Shown here: positions 43,830-53,559 of the stretch, piece by piece
Position numbering within the stretch: the first letter of the stretch is position 1
Layout: every line of letters begins with the position of its first letter
The notes under the pieces: model-generated
Databases searched by the model: none
Seen by the model: the letters and a program-made list of their open reading frames with translations, nothing else
What the model was told of the DNA's origin: nothing
Program-made: the position numbers and the translations under genes
Source: JAHEAO01 sp041633555
Lineage (GTDB): Bacteria; Pseudomonadota; Alphaproteobacteria; Rhodobacterales; Rhodobacteraceae
Length of the DNA: 64,000 bases
Reading direction: 5' to 3'
Assembly (NCBI GenBank): GCA_041633555.1
Contig: JBFKFZ010000004.1
Span: forward strand, 44,663 to 108,662

Positions 43830-45275
43830 TCAGACCTTGACGTTGCCCTTGGCCATCGTGTTGTAGATCACGCCGCCAAGAACCGCGCCGATCACCCACG
43901 AATAGCCGGACAGGAAGGCGAACCACGGGACCCAGACGGTCGCGACCGAGAAGATCGCCGCAAGACCGAAGGCCTTGACCGCGGCATTGTTCCAGCCGTT
44001 CTCGTAGTGATACCGGCCGCTTCTCATGTTGTAGAGGTCGCCCTCGTCCAGATGCTGGTTGCGATGCAAATAGTAGTCGACAATCATGATCCCGAAGATC
44101 GGGGCAAGCGTCGCGCCCAGCGTGTTGACGAAGCCGCTGATCCCGAACTGGCTGATGAAGCTGTTCCAGAACCCGCCGATCACCAGCGCGAAGACCGAGG
44201 TGATCAGGCCCGCCTTGCGAAAGCTGATCTTGTCGGGTGACAGGTTGGCGATGCCGTTCACGGCCGGGATGAAGTTCGCAACGAGGTTGATGCCGACCGT
44301 CGCCGCAAAGAACGTGATCGCGGCAATGATCCCCAATAGCACGCTGTCGGTCCGCTCGACGATCTCGGTCGGGTTGATGATCTCTTCCCCGAAGACCACG
44401 GCCGCGCCGCCGGTTGTCAGAAGTGCCAGCGCCGAGAACAGGATCATGTTGAACGGCAGTCCGGCAAGGTTGCCAAGCAGCATCGTGGGCTTGTCCTTGG
44501 CATAGCGCGAAAAGTCGCTGAAGTTGATCATCACCGCCGCGAAATAGGCGACCATGGTGCCGACGATGGCGACAAAGCCCTTGATCTCGGTCCAGAAGGT
44601 GCCCTCGGGATTGGCAAAGATCGTTGCCGTGGCCGACAGAAGCTGCCCGTCAGACCGCTGCCAAAGCACGATCACGAGGCCGATCATCACGAGATAGACG
44701 AAGGGTCCGGCGATGTTCAGGAAGGTTTCGACCCAGCCCATGCCGCGCCAGAAGATCACGATGTGAAAACCCCAGACGATCAGGAACGAAATCCAGTCGA
44801 TCCCCGTCAGGCCCAGGATTTCCTCGCCACCGCTCGCCCCTGTGACGGACCGGATCAGCAGCGCCAGCGCCGTCGAGGCGAAATAGACCTGCACCCCGTA
44901 CCAGAAGACCGCGACCGTCGCGCGCAGCACCGCAGGCAGTTTCGCGCCCGAGGTTCCGAGGCTCGCACGCGCCAGAACCGGATAGGGGATGCCGTATTTC
45001 TCTCCGGGGGCCCCCGACAGGTTGACCATCCACATCACGAACAAAGCCGCAACGATGAGCGCGGCGAAGGCGGTCCAGCCGCCGACGCCGTATGAAATGA
45101 ACAGAGAGGCGACAAGCGAGTAGCCAAAGAGCGACTGCACATCATTCGCCCAGATGTTGAAGATGGCGAACCATCCCCAGGATTTTTCATCTTTTCCGGC
45201 GGGATGAAGCGTGTGCGTGCTCTCCCCAGAAATCGTGTCGCCATGCGCGACGTGTGGATGATCGGTAGCGGTCAT
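43830..45275 (-). CDS. NCS1 family nucleobase/cation permease
   Basis: A 481-aa protein with about twelve membrane helices, of the NCS1 family that imports cytosine, purines, allantoin, hydantoins or thiamine. Family blocks: WANDVQSLFGYSLVASLFIS near the N-terminus, GIPYPVLARASLG, and INFSDFSRYAKDKPTMLLGN. GGGAGAAG precedes ATG 45275 (MTATDHPHVAHG). It is divergent from a GntR-family regulator, which probably controls it. Substrate not determinable. Confidence 0.9.
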   Translation of the reverse strand: MTATDHPHVAHGDTISGESTHTLHPAGKDEKSWGWFAIFNIWANDVQSLFGYSLVASLFISYGVGGWTAFAALIVAALFVMWMVNLSGAPGEKYGIPYPVLARASLGTSGAKLPAVLRATVAVFWYGVQVYFASTALALLIRSVTGASGGEEILGLTGIDWISFLIVWGFHIVIFWRGMGWVETFLNIAGPFVYLVMIGLVIVLWQRSDGQLLSATATIFANPEGTFWTEIKGFVAIVGTMVAYFAAVMINFSDFSRYAKDKPTMLLGNLAGLPFNMILFSALALLTTGGAAVVFGEEIINPTEIVERTDSVLLGIIAAITFFAATVGINLVANFIPAVNGIANLSPDKISFRKAGLITSVFALVIGGFWNSFISQFGISGFVNTLGATLAPIFGIMIVDYYLHRNQHLDEGDLYNMRSGRYHYENGWNNAAVKAFGLAAIFSVATVWVPWFAFLSGYSWVIGAVLGGVIYNTMAKGNVKV

Positions 45276-45444
45276 GTTCTTCTCCCTAGCGCCATTCCAG
45301 ATGCGACGATGCGAACTCTGTGGAGGCATTGCACGACTGGACTTGTAACTAACATTTTAATAGGTATTCTTAGAGACAGACTATGAAAAACTTCAGGTAT
45401 GACATTCAGGCCTTTTTTGCGAATGCCATGCGAGTGAGGCCGGA

Positions 45445-46101
45445 ATGACTCAAGCTCAGGATGTACAGCTTCTGGCGGACAAGGCGCAGGAGGCGATGCG
45501 CGTTGCGCTGCGGACCGGCAAGCTGCGGGACGGGCAGTTCCTGTCGATAGCCCAACTGGTCGACATCCTTGACTGCCCGATCGCCGCCGTGCGCGAGGCC
45601 GTGAAGCAGGCCAGTACCCTGGGACTTCTGACCACATTGCCCAAACGCGGCGTCCATATCATGGAGGCGCGCCCGGATACGATCCGGGAATGCCTCGATT
45701 TCCGGATGGTGCTGGATCAGGAAGGCGCGCGCCGCCGCGTTGCTGGTGACAATCTAAGCGGCCTCGTTGCCTTGAGGACCCGCCACGAACAATTGCGGGA
45801 TGCCGCCGGCATCGATGCGCCAAGAGATCTGCCCTCCCGGGCCATCGAGGTCGATCTGTCGCTGCATGATTATCTGGCCGCCGGCCTCGGGAACTCGCAA
45901 CTGGCCGCCGCGCATGACGCCAACCGGATGCGCATGGCGATCATCCAGAATGCGCGCCCGTTCCTTCAGGACCGGATCGTCTCGGCCATGGAAGAGCATC
46001 TGGTTATCATCCATGCGCTCGAAAATCGCGACGTCGCTGCCGCCGTCGAGGCGATCCGGCACCACTGCGAACGCACCCTCCGCTGGTGGGGGGTGACCTG
46101 A
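45445..46101 (+). CDS. GntR family regulator (FCD domain)
   Basis: A 218-aa FadR-subfamily regulator. The winged helix-turn-helix is near residues 25-70 (SIAQLVDILDCPIAAVREAV and GLLTTLPKRGVHIMEA), followed by an all-helical FCD ligand domain with metal-type residues (DLSLHDYLAAGLGN, ENRDVAAAVEAIRHHCE). It is divergent from the NCS1 permease with 169 bases between the start codons; a GTAAC-containing segment at about 45341-45350 could be half of a GntR site. Probably represses or senses nucleobase uptake. Confidence 0.85.
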   Translation: MTQAQDVQLLADKAQEAMRVALRTGKLRDGQFLSIAQLVDILDCPIAAVREAVKQASTLGLLTTLPKRGVHIMEARPDTIRECLDFRMVLDQEGARRRVAGDNLSGLVALRTRHEQLRDAAGIDAPRDLPSRAIEVDLSLHDYLAAGLGNSQLAAAHDANRMRMAIIQNARPFLQDRIVSAMEEHLVIIHALENRDVAAAVEAIRHHCERTLRWWGVT

Positions 46102-46352
46102 ATCCTTGTCTCGGTGCGCGGCGACTACGCTTTGACGACGGATGCCCGACGGGTTGTCGGACACCTTCAAGCAAAAGGCGCTCTTGGCAGGTCAGAGGCG
46201 GTCATTCGCGCTCTGTCACGGCACAAGCGCCCCAGCCATTGTGTCAACCCGCACCGAACGCAACAGCGACTCTCTCAAGAAAGTCCTAAAAATAATCGTA
46301 AAATGTTGATATAATTATGTAATGTAGACTGTCCGCGCGCGGAGACTTCGCC

Positions 46353-47285
46353 TCAGCTCCGAGTCAGCTCGAGGAACACATCCTGCAGGTCCGGCTCCTC
46401 GGTCTTAACGTCCCGGATCACGATCCCCGCCTCTCGAACGGCCTCCAGAACCGTGCTGGCCGAGGTCCGGCCGCGCCGGTAGGCCAGCGCCAGCGCCCCG
46501 TCCGGGCGGCGGCTGAACTCGACGCCAGCGGGCAGGGCGATCTCGGTGCCCAGATCGCCCTCGGGATGGATCACCAGAGTCTTCGCATCCATTCGTGCCA
46601 ACAGAGCCGGGGTTGTGTCCTGTACCACAAGTTCGCCCTGATGGATGATCGCAATCTCGTCGCACATCTCCTCAGCCTCCTTAAGGTAATGTGTGGTCAA
46701 GATGATCGTCATGCCCTGTTCGCGGTTCAGGCGGCGCACGTTTTCCCACAGCATCTGCCGCAACTCGATATCGACCCCGGCGGTCGGTTCATCCAGCACC
46801 AGGATCTGCGGAAAATGAACCAGCGCCTTGGCCAGCAACAACCGCCTCCGCATGCCACCCGATAGCGTCCGGGCATAGGCATCGGCCTTGTCCGAAAGCC
46901 CCACCATGGCAAGGATCTCGTCCGAGCGCCGCTGCTCTCTCGGCACTCCGTAAAGCCCGGCCTGAACCTCGAGCGCGCCGCGCGGGGAAAAGAACGGGTC
47001 GAGGTTCAGCTCCTGCGGCATAACACCGATAGCAGCGCGAGACTGGCGCGGGTTGATGTCCTGATCGAAGCCCCATATGCGAACCTTGCCGGAGGTTTTC
47101 ACGACGAGCCCTGCAAGAATGTTGATCAGCGTCGACTTGCCGGCCCCGTTCGGCCCCAGCAGGCCAAATATCGAGCCGGTCGGAATGTTCAGATCAATGC
47201 CCTTCAGCGCGCTCTTCGCGGGCGCGCCGCGGCGGCCGGCATAAGTCTTGGTTAGCGCCTCGATCTCGATCGCATGTCCGGTCAT
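46353..47285 (-). CDS. ABC-2 type transporter ATP-binding protein
   Basis: A 310-aa ATPase. Walker A GPNGAGKST, signature LSGGMRRRLLLAKALVHFPQ, Walker B ILVLDEPTAGVD and the H-loop TTHYLKEAEEM are intact. The overall type, with a C-terminal accessory region after residue 220, resembles YadG/DrrA-type ATPases that pair with a separate ABC-2 permease. No permease gene is adjacent downstream, where the gene ends at an intergenic stretch. Substrate unknown. Confidence 0.92.
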   Translation of the reverse strand: MTGHAIEIEALTKTYAGRRGAPAKSALKGIDLNIPTGSIFGLLGPNGAGKSTLINILAGLVVKTSGKVRIWGFDQDINPRQSRAAIGVMPQELNLDPFFSPRGALEVQAGLYGVPREQRRSDEILAMVGLSDKADAYARTLSGGMRRRLLLAKALVHFPQILVLDEPTAGVDIELRQMLWENVRRLNREQGMTIILTTHYLKEAEEMCDEIAIIHQGELVVQDTTPALLARMDAKTLVIHPEGDLGTEIALPAGVEFSRRPDGALALAYRRGRTSASTVLEAVREAGIVIRDVKTEEPDLQDVFLELTRS

Positions 47286-47372
47286 TGCTGCCTTGCCCCC
47301 ACCCTGCCTTCCGCTATCATACGACCCGACTTAACTTGCGGCCCGGCCCGCGACAACTGGAAGAGAGACCCG

Positions 47373-47555
47373 ATGACGATAGACGCGCCGGAAACCGTAG
47401 TGGTGGACAACTGGAAAGTCGCCTGCGATGGCGGTGGCCCCGCCGCAGGCCATCCCCGCGTCTGGCTGTCGGTGGACCGTGACACCGGATTTGTCGAATG
47501 TGGCTATTGCGACAAGAGATTCGTTCATAAGAGCTTTGCCGAAAAGGCGACGTGA
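47373..47555 (+). CDS. Zinc-finger domain protein (zf-CHCC type)
   Basis: A 60-aa protein starting MTIDAPETVVVDNWKVACDG. The C-x-n-H-x-n-C-x2-C ligands (VACDGGG, GHPRVWL, ECGYC) match the zf-CHCC domain found in the NDUFS6-like accessory subunit of complex I and small bacterial relatives. GGAAGAGAG precedes the start; the frame extends upstream to 47274 but overlaps the ABC gene. Probably a respiratory complex I assembly or accessory protein, by family. Confidence 0.8.
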   Translation: MTIDAPETVVVDNWKVACDGGGPAAGHPRVWLSVDRDTGFVECGYCDKRFVHKSFAEKAT

Positions 47556-47966
47556 TCATTCGGCCACGCAGGCCTCACTATTGAGCAACAGCGTGTAAGC
47601 ATCATCATCCGACATGCTGAACGAGACCCGGCTCACACCGAAAAAATCGATGTCGACAGTTGTGGCGATGAAGGCTTCCACGATCGCCGGCATGTCCGCC
47701 ATTGGGGCGGCGCATTTGATGATCTCAGGACCGAAGGTCGCAAGCTGCAGGCCACAGGTTTGGCCCTCGGGGCCGAGTACAGCGCGATTCATAGGGCCAT
47801 ATCTTGTCAGATGCGCATCCTGGTCGAACGGCGCGCATTGCAGCATGTTGTCTGCAAATGCTGCGGCGTCGCGGTTCATCCGCATTCCGCCCCACATATA
47901 GCTCCAGCCGACGAGGCCTATCGCTGCAAGAACGGCCAGCCCGATGATCCTATACAGAATTCGCAT
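47556..47966 (-). CDS. Hypothetical membrane-anchored protein
   Basis: A 136-aa protein with one N-terminal membrane segment (RIIGLAVLAAIGLVGWSYMW) and a periplasmic domain of about 110 residues with four cysteines (in LQCAPF, QTCGLQ, IKCAAP and EACVAE). The pairing suggests two disulfides. No recognised domain. It converges on the zinc-finger gene with no gap and is upstream of polA on the other strand. Confidence 0.6.
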   Translation of the reverse strand: MRILYRIIGLAVLAAIGLVGWSYMWGGMRMNRDAAAFADNMLQCAPFDQDAHLTRYGPMNRAVLGPEGQTCGLQLATFGPEIIKCAAPMADMPAIVEAFIATTVDIDFFGVSRVSFSMSDDDAYTLLLNSEACVAE

Positions 47967-48104
47967 GATTCACGTCGCTTTGTGCTCGATCTTGGGCCGC
48001 GTGCGCCGTCTCGTCAAATAGCTGTCAGCGGCGGGTGAATGACCACTGGCCCCCACTGGGTCCGGATGGCATGAATGGGGACATCATGATTGGAGGAATG
48101 CGCG

Positions 48105-50912
48105 ATGACATTCGGCAAGGGCCACCATCTGCATCTGATCGACGGTTCGGCTTTCATCTTCCGCGCCTATCACGCGCTGCCGCCTCTGACGCGCAAGTCC
48201 GACGGGCTGCCGATCGGAGCCGTCGCCGGGTTCTGCAACATGCTGTTCAAGATCGTCGAGGAATCCAAGGGCGACGAAGCTCCGACCCATGTCGCGGTTA
48301 TCTTCGACTATTCCGGCAAGAGCTTTCGCAACGACATCTACGACCAGTACAAGGCGCATCGCCCGCCAGCGCCAGAGGACCTCGTGCCGCAGTTCCCGCT
48401 GACCCGTGACGCGACCCGTGCCTTCAACGTCGCCTGTATCGAGGTCGAGGGTTTCGAGGCCGACGACATCATTGCAAGTTACGCCTGCCAGGCCCGCGAT
48501 GCTGGCGGTCGCGTGACCATCGTCTCGTCCGACAAGGACTTGATGCAATTAGTCGGAGATGGCGTCGAAATGCTCGATCCGATGAAAAACAAGCGCATCG
48601 ACCGTGATGGCGTGATGGAGAAATTCGGCGTCGGCCCCGAACGGGTGGTTGATGTACAGGCTCTGGCCGGGGATTCGGTCGATAACGTACCCGGCGCGCC
48701 GGGGATCGGCATCAAGACCGCCGCACTTCTGCTCAACGAATACGGCGATCTCGACACGCTTCTGGACCGCGCCGAAGAAATAAAGCAGCCCAAGCGCCGA
48801 GCGACCCTGATGGACAATATCGAACAAATACGCATTTCCAAACGGCTGGTGCAGCTCGATTGCGACATGAAGCTGGAAGGCTCGCTGGACGATCTCGAGG
48901 TCCGCGATCCGGACCCGGAAACGCTGTTGCAGTTTCTGGCTGAGATGGAGTTTCGCACCCTAACAAAGCGCGTCGCGGACAAGCTTGGTCTCGACGCCCC
49001 CGCGATCCCCGAAACGACACCAGAGGGCAGCGGCCCGGTCGCGGCCGATCTGCCCGATGTCTCTGCGGAGTGGGCGTTCGAGGAATATGAATGGATCCGC
49101 GACGCGGCAGCACTTCAGGTCTGGATCGACCGGATCAGCAGGGCGGGCTATGTCGCGGTCGATACCGAGACCACCAGTCTTGACGAGATGCGCGCCGAAC
49201 TGGTCGGCATATCGCTGTCGGTCGAGTCGGGCCAGGCCTGCTACGTCCCGCTGATTCACAAGACCTCGGCCACGGACGATCTTTTCGGCTCGGACGATTT
49301 GGCAGAGGGGCAGATGAAGGCCGAAGAGGCGCTGGCGATCCTGAAACCGGTGCTGGAGGACGAGGCGGTCCTCAAGATCGGCCAGAACATGAAATACGAC
49401 GCCAAGATCTTTGCCCGCCAAGGCGTAAACGTTGCTCCGATCGACGATACGATGCTGATGTCCTACGCGATGAATGCGGGCCTGCACGGGCATGGCATGG
49501 ATCTGCTGTCCGAGCGCTATCTGGATCACGTGCCGATCCCGATCAAGTCCTTGATGGGCACTGGCAAGTCGCAGATTACCTTTGACCGGGTGCCGGTTGA
49601 GGAGGCGGTGAAATATGCCGCCGAAGATGCCGATATCACGCTACGCCTCTGGCAGCTGTTCAAACCGCAGCTGCACCGCAAACGTGTGACCACGGTCTAT
49701 GAGACCCTCGAGCGCCCGCTGGTGCCGGTGCTGGCGCGGATGGAAATGGACGGAATCAAGGTCGACCGCGACACGCTGTCCCGCATGTCCAACGCCTTCG
49801 CGCAGAAGATGGCCGGGCTCGAGGCCGAAATCCACGAACTCGCGGGCGAAAAGTTCAATGTCGGATCGCCAAAACAGCTGGGAGAAATCCTGTTCGACAA
49901 GATGGGCATCGAGGGCGGCAAGAAGGGCAAGACAGGCGCCTATGCGACCGGCGCCGACGTGCTGGAAGATCTGGCCACAGAGCACGAATTGCCCGCCCGC
50001 ATCCTCGACTGGCGGCAACTTTCGAAACTGAAATCAACCTATACCGACGCGCTGCAAGATCACATCAACCCCGAAACCGGCCGGGTCCATACCTCTTATT
50101 CGATAGCGGGGGCCAATACCGGGCGTCTCGCATCGACCGATCCGAACCTTCAGAACATTCCCGTTCGTACCGAGGAGGGCCGCCGGATCCGCGAGGCCTT
50201 CGTCGCCGAACCCGGCAAGGTTCTGGTCAGCCTCGACTACTCGCAGATCGAATTGCGCATCCTGGCCCATATCGCCGGGATCGACGCGTTGAAACAGGCC
50301 TTCAAGGAAGGTCAGGACATACACGCCCTGACGGCATCGGAGATGTTCGACGTGCCGCTCGACGAGATGACACCCGACATCCGCCGCAAGGCCAAGGCGA
50401 TCAATTTCGGCGTTATCTACGGTATTTCCGGCTTTGGGCTCGCGCGCAACCTGCGGATCCCCCGCGGCGAGGCACAGGGCTTCATTGACCGCTATTTCGA
50501 ACGCTTCCCTGGTATCAAGGACTACATGGATGCCACGATCGAGTTCGGCAAGAAGAACGGCTACGTGCAAACCCTTTTCGGCCGCAAGATCCATACGCCC
50601 GAGATCAACGCCAAGGGTCCGCATGCTGGATTCGCCCGCCGTGCCGCGATCAATGCACCGATTCAGGGTACTGCCGCCGACGTGATCCGCCGCGCGATGG
50701 TTCGGATGGGTGCGTCCATCGAAGGGCTGCCAGCAAAGATGCTGCTGCAGGTTCATGACGAACTGATCTTCGAGGTCGATGAGGGGGCGGTAGACAGGAC
50801 GATTGAGCGGGTCCGCGAGGTTATGGAAGGCGCGGCGATGCCTGCGGTCAAGCTCGCAGTGCCGCTGACCGTCGATGCGGGGCAGGGCGCAAATTGGGCC
50901 GAGGCGCATTAG
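48105..50912 (+). CDS. polA: DNA polymerase I
   Basis: A 935-aa three-domain enzyme for Okazaki-fragment processing and repair. The 5'-3' exonuclease begins HHLHLIDGSAFIFRAYHALP and includes VEGFEADDIIASYA. The 3'-5' exonuclease has an intact DTETT motif (VDTETTSLDEMR) and NMKYDAKIFA, so proofreading is likely active. The polymerase domain has SLDYSQIELRILAHIAGIDA (motif A), the RRKAKAINFGVIYG finger helix and QVHDELIFEVDE (motif C). ATG 48105 has GGAGG upstream; a TTG five codons earlier is in frame but less likely. A crotonase gene follows immediately. Confidence 0.97.
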   Translation: MTFGKGHHLHLIDGSAFIFRAYHALPPLTRKSDGLPIGAVAGFCNMLFKIVEESKGDEAPTHVAVIFDYSGKSFRNDIYDQYKAHRPPAPEDLVPQFPLTRDATRAFNVACIEVEGFEADDIIASYACQARDAGGRVTIVSSDKDLMQLVGDGVEMLDPMKNKRIDRDGVMEKFGVGPERVVDVQALAGDSVDNVPGAPGIGIKTAALLLNEYGDLDTLLDRAEEIKQPKRRATLMDNIEQIRISKRLVQLDCDMKLEGSLDDLEVRDPDPETLLQFLAEMEFRTLTKRVADKLGLDAPAIPETTPEGSGPVAADLPDVSAEWAFEEYEWIRDAAALQVWIDRISRAGYVAVDTETTSLDEMRAELVGISLSVESGQACYVPLIHKTSATDDLFGSDDLAEGQMKAEEALAILKPVLEDEAVLKIGQNMKYDAKIFARQGVNVAPIDDTMLMSYAMNAGLHGHGMDLLSERYLDHVPIPIKSLMGTGKSQITFDRVPVEEAVKYAAEDADITLRLWQLFKPQLHRKRVTTVYETLERPLVPVLARMEMDGIKVDRDTLSRMSNAFAQKMAGLEAEIHELAGEKFNVGSPKQLGEILFDKMGIEGGKKGKTGAYATGADVLEDLATEHELPARILDWRQLSKLKSTYTDALQDHINPETGRVHTSYSIAGANTGRLASTDPNLQNIPVRTEEGRRIREAFVAEPGKVLVSLDYSQIELRILAHIAGIDALKQAFKEGQDIHALTASEMFDVPLDEMTPDIRRKAKAINFGVIYGISGFGLARNLRIPRGEAQGFIDRYFERFPGIKDYMDATIEFGKKNGYVQTLFGRKIHTPEINAKGPHAGFARRAAINAPIQGTAADVIRRAMVRMGASIEGLPAKMLLQVHDELIFEVDEGAVDRTIERVREVMEGAAMPAVKLAVPLTVDAGQGANWAEAH

Positions 50913-51710
50913 ATGGCCGTCGTTCAGACCGAAAACCCCGACGGTCCTGTCGCGACCCTCCGTCTGAACCGACCCGAAAGGATGAACGCCATTACGCTTG
51001 AGATGTTCGATGCGCTGCCCGATGCCGTCCTGCAACTCTCCGCCAAGCCCGGCCTGAGGGCTGTCATCCTGACCGGCACGGGGGATCATTTCTGCTCTGG
51101 CCTCGACACCTCGGTCTTCATGCAGTTCGCTCAGCAGATGGATGAGATGCGGCAGCGCCTCAACACCCCACTGGCCGCTCAACAGGCGAACTGGTTTCAG
51201 AGGCCCGCAGCAACCCTCCGTGCCATGCCCGTTCCGGTGATTGCAGCGATCAGGGGGAATTGTTTCGGCGGCGGGCTGCAATTCGCGCTGGCCGCCGATT
51301 TCCGCATTGCCGCTCCCGTTGCGAGGTTTTCGATCATGGAGGCGAAATGGGGTCTCATCCCCGACATGGGCATCACCCTGTCACTGCCGCTACTGATGCG
51401 TGCCGATCAGGCGAAGGATCTGATCATGACCGCCCGTATCCTCGATGCGGACGAGGCCCTCGCGCTTGGCCTTATCACCCGGATCGACACCGACCCCGAT
51501 GCCGCCGCACGCGCCTACGCCGAGACCCTTCTGTCGCGCTCGCGCGATGCGCTGATGGCATCGAAGCGCCTTGTCGACCAAAGTTGGCCCGCCGCCGCGG
51601 GAGTTGGCCTCGCCATCGAAGCGGCGTTGCAGGACGGAATCATCGGCAAACCCAACCAGATCGAGGCGGTCATGGCGAACATGCAGAAACGCCCCCCAAA
51701 ATTCTCCTGA
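50913..51710 (+). CDS. Enoyl-CoA hydratase/isomerase (crotonase) family protein
   Basis: A 265-aa crotonase-fold enzyme. The oxyanion-hole segments are present: DHFCSGLDTSVF and IRGNCFGGGLQFALAADFRI. The catalytic glutamate pair of classical enoyl-CoA hydratases is not obvious: MEAKWGLIPDMG has one Glu and an Asp. The reaction could therefore be isomerase, hydratase or another crotonase activity. The start abuts the polA stop with no gap, suggesting co-transcription with polA. Confidence 0.85.
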   Translation: MAVVQTENPDGPVATLRLNRPERMNAITLEMFDALPDAVLQLSAKPGLRAVILTGTGDHFCSGLDTSVFMQFAQQMDEMRQRLNTPLAAQQANWFQRPAATLRAMPVPVIAAIRGNCFGGGLQFALAADFRIAAPVARFSIMEAKWGLIPDMGITLSLPLLMRADQAKDLIMTARILDADEALALGLITRIDTDPDAAARAYAETLLSRSRDALMASKRLVDQSWPAAAGVGLAIEAALQDGIIGKPNQIEAVMANMQKRPPKFS

Positions 51711-51842
51711 CGCATCGTCAGTTTCTCAAGAACGTCGTCGCCGCGTGCACCTCGATACGGCAAGGCCGTGGCGCAATGCGAATAGGTTGAGTTCCACTGG
51801 TCGCGCGCCTAATCATGGGAGGGCAACGCCAAGGGGAACGCC

Positions 51843-53042
51843 ATGCTCGCAGGCAAACGCATCTTGCTTATCATCGGCGGCGGCATCGCGGCCTTCAAAT
51901 CTCTCGAACTCATCCGCCGCCTGCGCGAGCACGGGGCGACCGTAACACCGGTATTGACCAGCGCCGCCGAGGAGTTCGTAACGCCTCTCAGCGCTTCGGC
52001 GCTATCAGCACAGAAAGTCTATCGCGACCTCTTCGACCTCACTGACGAGGCCGAGATGGGGCATATTGAGCTTTCCCGCGCCGCCGATTTGGTCGTGGTC
52101 GCACCTGCTACCGCCGATCTGATGGGCAAGATGGCCAATGGCCTCGCCAATGATCTTGCCTCCACACTTCTGATGGCCACCGACAAGCGTGTTTTGATAG
52201 CGCCCGCGATGAACGTGCGCATGTGGCTGCACCCGGCGAACCAGCGCAACCTTTGCACCCTCGAAAAGGATGGGGTATTGCGGGTTGGTCCCGATGAGGG
52301 CGACATGGCCTGCGGTGAATACGGCCCCGGCCGGATGGCAGAGCCGATGGCCATTCTGGAGGCGATCGGCGACGCATTTGCCGGTGGACCGCTGGCCGGG
52401 AAGCATATCATTGTCACCTCCGGCCCGACGCATGAGCCGATTGATCCGGTGCGCTACATCGCCAACCGATCGTCCGGCGCGCAGGGTGCCGCCATCGCAC
52501 GCGCGCTGGCCGCGCTCGGCGCGAATGTGACTTTCGTCACCGGACCTGCCGAAGTGCCGCCGCCAACCGGCGTTCGAACCGTCAAGGTCCAGACCGCGCG
52601 CGAGATGCTCGATGCCGTGCAGTCGGCACTGCCTGCCGAGGCAGCGATATTCGCCGCCGCTGTCGCCGACTGGCGCATGGCCAACGAGCAGAACTCGAAA
52701 ATCAAGAAAGATGCCAAGGGCAAGTCGCCTACGCTCGAATTTGCCGAGAATCCCGACATACTCGCTACTGTCGCTGCAATGACGAATGGTCGTCCGAAAC
52801 TGGTCGTGGGGTTCGCCGCCGAAACCGATGACGTGATTGCCAACGCCATAGCCAAGCTGAAACGCAAGAAATGCGACTGGATCGTCGCCAATGATGTCTC
52901 GCCAGCGACCGGCATCATGGGCGGTAGCGAAAACGCGGTTACGCTGGTCGACGCGCAGGGGGCGCAGGACTGGCCGCGCATGTCGAAAGATCAGGTCGCT
53001 GCAAAGCTTGCCGCGGCGATCGCCAATGCTCTGGAATCGTGA
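51843..53042 (+). CDS. coaBC: Bifunctional phosphopantothenoylcysteine decarboxylase/synthase
   Basis: A 399-aa bifunctional enzyme of coenzyme A synthesis. The N-terminal CoaC flavoprotein has IIGGGIAAFKSLELIR, the PASANTIAK-like region with PATADLMGKMANGLANDL, the IAPAMNVRMW motif and the substrate-lid cysteine in DMACGEYGPGRM. The C-terminal CoaB, from about residue 185, has ITSGPT-type VTSGPTHEPIDPVRYIANRS and the lysine motif KIKKDAKGKSP. AAGGGGAAC lies upstream. It starts a cluster with dut. Confidence 0.95.
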   Translation: MLAGKRILLIIGGGIAAFKSLELIRRLREHGATVTPVLTSAAEEFVTPLSASALSAQKVYRDLFDLTDEAEMGHIELSRAADLVVVAPATADLMGKMANGLANDLASTLLMATDKRVLIAPAMNVRMWLHPANQRNLCTLEKDGVLRVGPDEGDMACGEYGPGRMAEPMAILEAIGDAFAGGPLAGKHIIVTSGPTHEPIDPVRYIANRSSGAQGAAIARALAALGANVTFVTGPAEVPPPTGVRTVKVQTAREMLDAVQSALPAEAAIFAAAVADWRMANEQNSKIKKDAKGKSPTLEFAENPDILATVAAMTNGRPKLVVGFAAETDDVIANAIAKLKRKKCDWIVANDVSPATGIMGGSENAVTLVDAQGAQDWPRMSKDQVAAKLAAAIANALES

Positions 53043-53091
53043 CAGGGATGGCCGTGGCGAGAAAGTCCGGGAAAACAGGAGGGGCCTCGGC

Positions 53092-53559
53092 ATGACCCCC
53101 GTCCTCAGGGTTCTCTGGGAAGACGAGGCCGACCGGGCCATTCCGCTGCCGTCCTATGAAACCGGTGGCGCCGCGGGTGCCGACATCCGTGCCAACTTCC
53201 CACCCGGGATCCGCGAAACCGGCCTCACGCTCGAGCCGATGCAGCGGCGGCTTGTGCCGACCGGGATCCGCGTAGAGATTCCGCATGGCTACGAGATGCA
53301 GATCCGGCCACGGTCAGGTTTGGCCCTGAAACAAGGCATCACGTTGCCCAATACGCCTGGCACGATCGACAGCGACTATCGCGGGCCGCTGGGTGTCATT
53401 CTGGTCAATCTGGGGGCCAAACCCTTCCTGATCCGCCACGGTGATCGCATCGCGCAACTCGTCGTGGCGCCGGTCGTCCAGGCACGATTCGAGCCGAGCG
53501 AGGCGCTTTCGGAAACGTCCCGCGGCACAGGCGGCTTCGGCTCGACCGGGCGCGGCTGA
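53092..53559 (+). CDS. dut: dUTP diphosphatase
   Basis: A 155-aa trimeric dUTPase that prevents uracil incorporation and supplies dUMP. The five motifs are visible: GAAGADIRA (1), PRSGLALKQG (2/3), GTIDSDYRGPLGVILVN (3), DRIAQLVVAP (4) and GTGGFGSTG (5). AGGAGGGG precedes ATG 53092. It is linked to coaBC, a conserved neighbourhood (dfp-dut), and overlaps the following MoeB-like gene by one base. Confidence 0.95.
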   Translation: MTPVLRVLWEDEADRAIPLPSYETGGAAGADIRANFPPGIRETGLTLEPMQRRLVPTGIRVEIPHGYEMQIRPRSGLALKQGITLPNTPGTIDSDYRGPLGVILVNLGAKPFLIRHGDRIAQLVVAPVVQARFEPSEALSETSRGTGGFGSTGRG